Origin: an uncultured Peptococcaceae bacterium
GTDB taxonomy: Bacteria > Bacillota > Peptococcia > Peptococcales > Peptococcaceae
Assembly: GCA_902496505.1 (NCBI GenBank)
Contig: CABVBB010000099.1
Coordinates: 1 to 7,266 of the forward strand
Direction: 5' to 3'
Length of the DNA stretch: 7,266 bases
The notes below the pieces were generated by a model. The model was not told where the DNA came from, made no database searches, and worked only from the letters and a program-made list of their open reading frames with translations. Below are positions 5,798-7,266 of the stretch, in pieces (position 1 is the first letter of the stretch; each line of letters starts with the position of its first letter). The position numbers and the translations under genes are program-made.

Positions 5798-6811
5798 ATG
5801 GAAGGATTCAAAGAAGCAAATGTTACCCGTACAGATGATTTGCTCACCATCAGCTGGGCAGGCGAAGGCTTAGACCAGGTGACCATCTATCAGGCAGAGG
5901 TGCCCGATTTTGACGAGATGACTGGCCACATTTTGGCCAAGGACGTGACTAGTCCCTACACCCTCACCGCCAGCCGAGACGTGCGGCTCTATTTTCTACT
6001 GGTGGGCGCCAATGGTGCCCGCATCCGTATCGCGGAGCGCGTCATGCCCATGGATGCGCTGGTCAATTTCCGCGATCTGGGCGGCTATCTCACCGCTGAC
6101 GGCCGCCGCACCAAATGGGGCAAACTTTTGCGCAGCGCCGCTCACGATGCCATCACTGACCGCGACGTGGCTTACCTGCAGAAATTGGGCCTTAAGACCG
6201 TCGTCGATTATCGCTCCACCCCAGAAGAAGCCGATCATCCCGACCGTCAGATCGACGGCGTAGCATATCTGCATATTCGCCCCTTAGAAGACCCCGGCGC
6301 CACCAATATTTTGGACGTCCAGCAGCCCAAGCTGCAGAGCGTAGACGACGCTGTCGCTATGCTCATCGGCATCAACCGCACCCTGGCCAACAGCAAGCAC
6401 GCCAATGCCGTTTACCGCGCGCTGATGCTGGCCGCGCTCGATCCTGCCCAAGTGCCTATCGTCCAGCACTGCACCGCCGGCAAAGACCGCGTCGGTGTCG
6501 GTTCCGCCACCATGCTGCTCGCTTTAGGCGTGCCCAGAGAGACCATCATCGCCGACTATCTCCTCAGCAATGACAATCAAGTCTCCGTCGCCAAATTAGG
6601 CAGCGGCAAAAAAAGCGGCGGCCAAGAGATCTCCGCAGCGCAGATCAAAATGTTTGAAGCCCTGGCCAAAGTTCATGCTGAATATCTGCAAGCTTTCTTC
6701 GACGAGATCGACCAAGTCTTCGGCGGCGCAGAAGGCTATCTCCAAAACGGCCTCGGCCTCACCGACGAACAGCTGACCCAGTTCCGCGAGCTGTATACAG
6801 AAACGATGTAA
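5798..6811 (+). CDS. IphP/MptpB-type tyrosine (dual-specificity) phosphatase, copy 2
   Basis: A 337-aa paralogue of the gene just upstream. By eye about 280 of 338 aligned residues are identical. The N-terminal beta domain and catalytic core are nearly unchanged: NFRDLGGY (90-97), VVDYRS (135-140) and the P-loop HCTAGKDRVG with nucleophile C225, D230 and R231. Differences cluster at 141-150, around 177-197 (one inserted residue), and after about residue 265 (one inserted residue, GSGKKSGG in place of KGAVAGG). All catalytic residues are kept, so both copies should be active, and changes near the active-site rim could alter substrate choice; this is inference. ATG 5798 has the same RBS context as copy 1, so the in-frame GTG 5789 is not favoured. 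No signal peptide. Separate promoter and terminator. Confidence 0.9.
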   Translation: MEGFKEANVTRTDDLLTISWAGEGLDQVTIYQAEVPDFDEMTGHILAKDVTSPYTLTASRDVRLYFLLVGANGARIRIAERVMPMDALVNFRDLGGYLTADGRRTKWGKLLRSAAHDAITDRDVAYLQKLGLKTVVDYRSTPEEADHPDRQIDGVAYLHIRPLEDPGATNILDVQQPKLQSVDDAVAMLIGINRTLANSKHANAVYRALMLAALDPAQVPIVQHCTAGKDRVGVGSATMLLALGVPRETIIADYLLSNDNQVSVAKLGSGKKSGGQEISAAQIKMFEALAKVHAEYLQAFFDEIDQVFGGAEGYLQNGLGLTDEQLTQFRELYTETM

Positions 6812-6824
6812 ATAGCCTCTTATC

Positions 6825-6854
6825 AAGGCGCGGCAAAAATTTTGCCGCGCCTTT
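6825..6854 (+). terminator. Rho-independent terminator after phosphatase 2
   Basis: AAGGCGCGGCAAAA (6825-6838) pairs with TTTTGCCGCGCCTT (6840-6853), a nearly perfect GC-rich palindrome starting 13 nt after the stop codon. The four A-T pairs at the tip would open to form the loop. The following T-run is short (CTTTGTTC), so termination may be less complete than at the other two. Confidence 0.8.
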
Positions 6855-6959
6855 GTTCTGCCTGGGGAAAAAGGATAAAAAAAGCGTGTGCAGGTCAGAA
6901 ATGAGGACGAACCATAAAATTTTGAGAGTAGAGCCGAAATTTTTTGAAAAAAGCTAGAC

Positions 6960-7012
6960 GAATACTTGTATTCATAGCCATAAAGGGCTATAATCTATCC
7001 AATAGAGTATTG
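6960..7012 (+). promoter_or_regulatory. Promoter candidate covered by three inverted repeats (operator-like)
   Basis: TTGTAT (6966-6971), a 17-nt spacer and a perfect -10 TATAAT (6989-6994) form a promoter candidate. GAATACTTGTATTC (6960-6973) is a 6-bp-arm inverted repeat over the -35. ATAGCC (6974-6979) and GGCTAT (6986-6991) form a second over the spacer and -10. CAATA/TATTG (7000-7012) forms a third at the expected transcription start. This layout fits repressor binding, but no regulator is identified. Confidence 0.5.
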
Positions 7013-7038
7013 AATCTACAATTTAAAAAATACACCTT

Positions 7039-7067
7039 TTAAGACGCAAAAGAACCCGACGTATAAT
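7039..7067 (+). promoter_or_regulatory. Second promoter candidate for the last gene
   Basis: TTAAGA (7039-7044, 4 of 6 to TTGACA), a 17-nt spacer and TATAAT (7062-7067). The surrounding sequence is very AT-rich, so chance matches are likely. It also lies within the possible stem-loop formed by the ACGCAAAA/TTTTGCGT arms. Confidence 0.35.
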
Positions 7068-7113
7068 TAAAAAATGATAAAATATTTTTGCGTTTAGGGC
7101 GGCGCAGCCCAGC

Positions 7114-7129
7114 TGTTTCCCGGAAAATA
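7114..7129. promoter_or_regulatory. Candidate Noc-binding site (NBS-like) before the last gene
   Basis: TGTTTCCCGGAAAATA matches the Bacillus Noc site TATTTCCCGGGAAATA at 14 of 16 positions, with the central TTTCCCGG intact. It lies in non-coding DNA, where codon use cannot explain it. The specificity of the Noc in this window is inferred rather than measured. Confidence 0.4.
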
Positions 7130-7185
7130 TGATTAGAGCAGCAGTTTGGCCGCAGACCAGTAGAACGAAAGGAGGCCGTTTGCCC

Positions 7186-7266
7186 ATGGACACCCCAAAT
7201 AAACGCTGTCAGTGGCGCAAATTGGGAGCCGTACTCTTGGTGCTGAGTTTAACGATCGTATTTTTG
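7186..7266 (+). CDS. N-terminus of a secreted or membrane-anchored protein (cut by window edge)
   Basis: Only the first 27 codons are present. ATG 7186 has a perfect RBS AAAGGAGG (7168-7175) at 10-nt spacing, which decides the start; an in-frame TTG at 7180 is too close to it. The protein begins MDTPNKRCQWRK, positively charged, and continues with the hydrophobic run LGAVLLVLSLTIVFL to the end of the window. This is the classic N-terminus of a Sec signal peptide or a single membrane anchor with the start inside. No lipobox is visible so far. Function cannot be told from this much. The gene has a long upstream region of its own and is not in an operon with the phosphatases. Confidence 0.8.
   Translation, partial: MDTPNKRCQWRKLGAVLLVLSLTIVFL

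Larger units (their letters stand above)
4435..6811 (+). repeat. Tandem duplication: two promoter-plus-phosphatase units
   Basis: Unit 1 (about 4435-5548) and unit 2 (about 5695-6811) share the upstream box, -35, -10, RBS region and coding sequence in the same order. The offset is 1260 bp at the promoter and 1257 bp at the start codon. The stretch from the RBS into the first codons is almost identical (GACAGGAAGTGCTGACAATG in both). The terminators differ completely, so the copied unit ended at or before the stop codon, or the 3' flanks have since been replaced. Confidence 0.92.
6859..7185 (+). other. Non-coding regulatory region before the truncated last gene
   Basis: About 330 nt without a gene. 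From left to right it holds AT-rich sequence, a promoter candidate overlapped by inverted repeats (6960-7012), a second promoter candidate (7039-7067), 8-bp arms ACGCAAAA (7044-7051) and TTTTGCGT (7086-7093), a small hairpin GGGC/GCCC (7097-7110), a Noc-site-like sequence (7114-7129) and the RBS AAAGGAGG (7168-7175). The long leader suggests the last gene is regulated. Confidence 0.5.

Noticed and set aside
1..7266. CRISPR array, tRNA, rRNA or insertion sequence
   Set aside because: I saw no spaced direct repeats, no tRNA or rRNA consensus and no transposase on either strand.

Overview
The window reads as a Bacillota (Firmicutes) chromosome of moderate GC content, close to the replication origin. 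The evidence is two perfect parS centromere sites followed by mnmG, rsmG and a noc/parB-family gene in the usual Firmicutes order. A member of the Negativicutes or a relative is my guess, but the window alone cannot settle this. All genes lie on the + strand.

Layout: 1-295 is non-coding, with an 18-bp perfect inverted repeat (arms 43-60 and 130-147) and two parS sites (208-223, 243-258). Then comes mnmG (tRNA U34 modification, GTG start), overlapped by one base by rsmG (16S rRNA m7G methyltransferase). After a 105-nt gap comes noc, a Noc-type ParB-family CTPase. Next is a small unrecognised gene whose good RBS and ATG are followed by a stop in the third codon, while a coding-like frame runs just beside it. 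A strong terminator (4351-4384) closes this group.

The second half holds two tandem paralogous tyrosine/dual-specificity phosphatases of the IphP/MptpB type (HCTAGKDR P-loop). They are about 82% identical. Each has its own terminator and an almost copied promoter module, so they look like independently transcribed products of one duplication that included the promoter. After a third terminator, a 330-nt regulatory region with nested inverted repeats, two promoter candidates and a Noc-site-like sequence leads into a gene cut off by the window edge, of which only a membrane-anchor or signal-peptide N-terminus is visible.

Functionally, the first half links translation quality genes to chromosome organisation and division control: parS for ParB, and Noc with candidate Noc sites. 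The second half is a signalling phosphatase pair whose substrates cannot be told from sequence. The least explained items are the broken start after noc, the conserved upstream box of the phosphatase promoters, the large inverted repeat before parS, the strand-composition switch inside mnmG, and the two Noc-site-like sequences.
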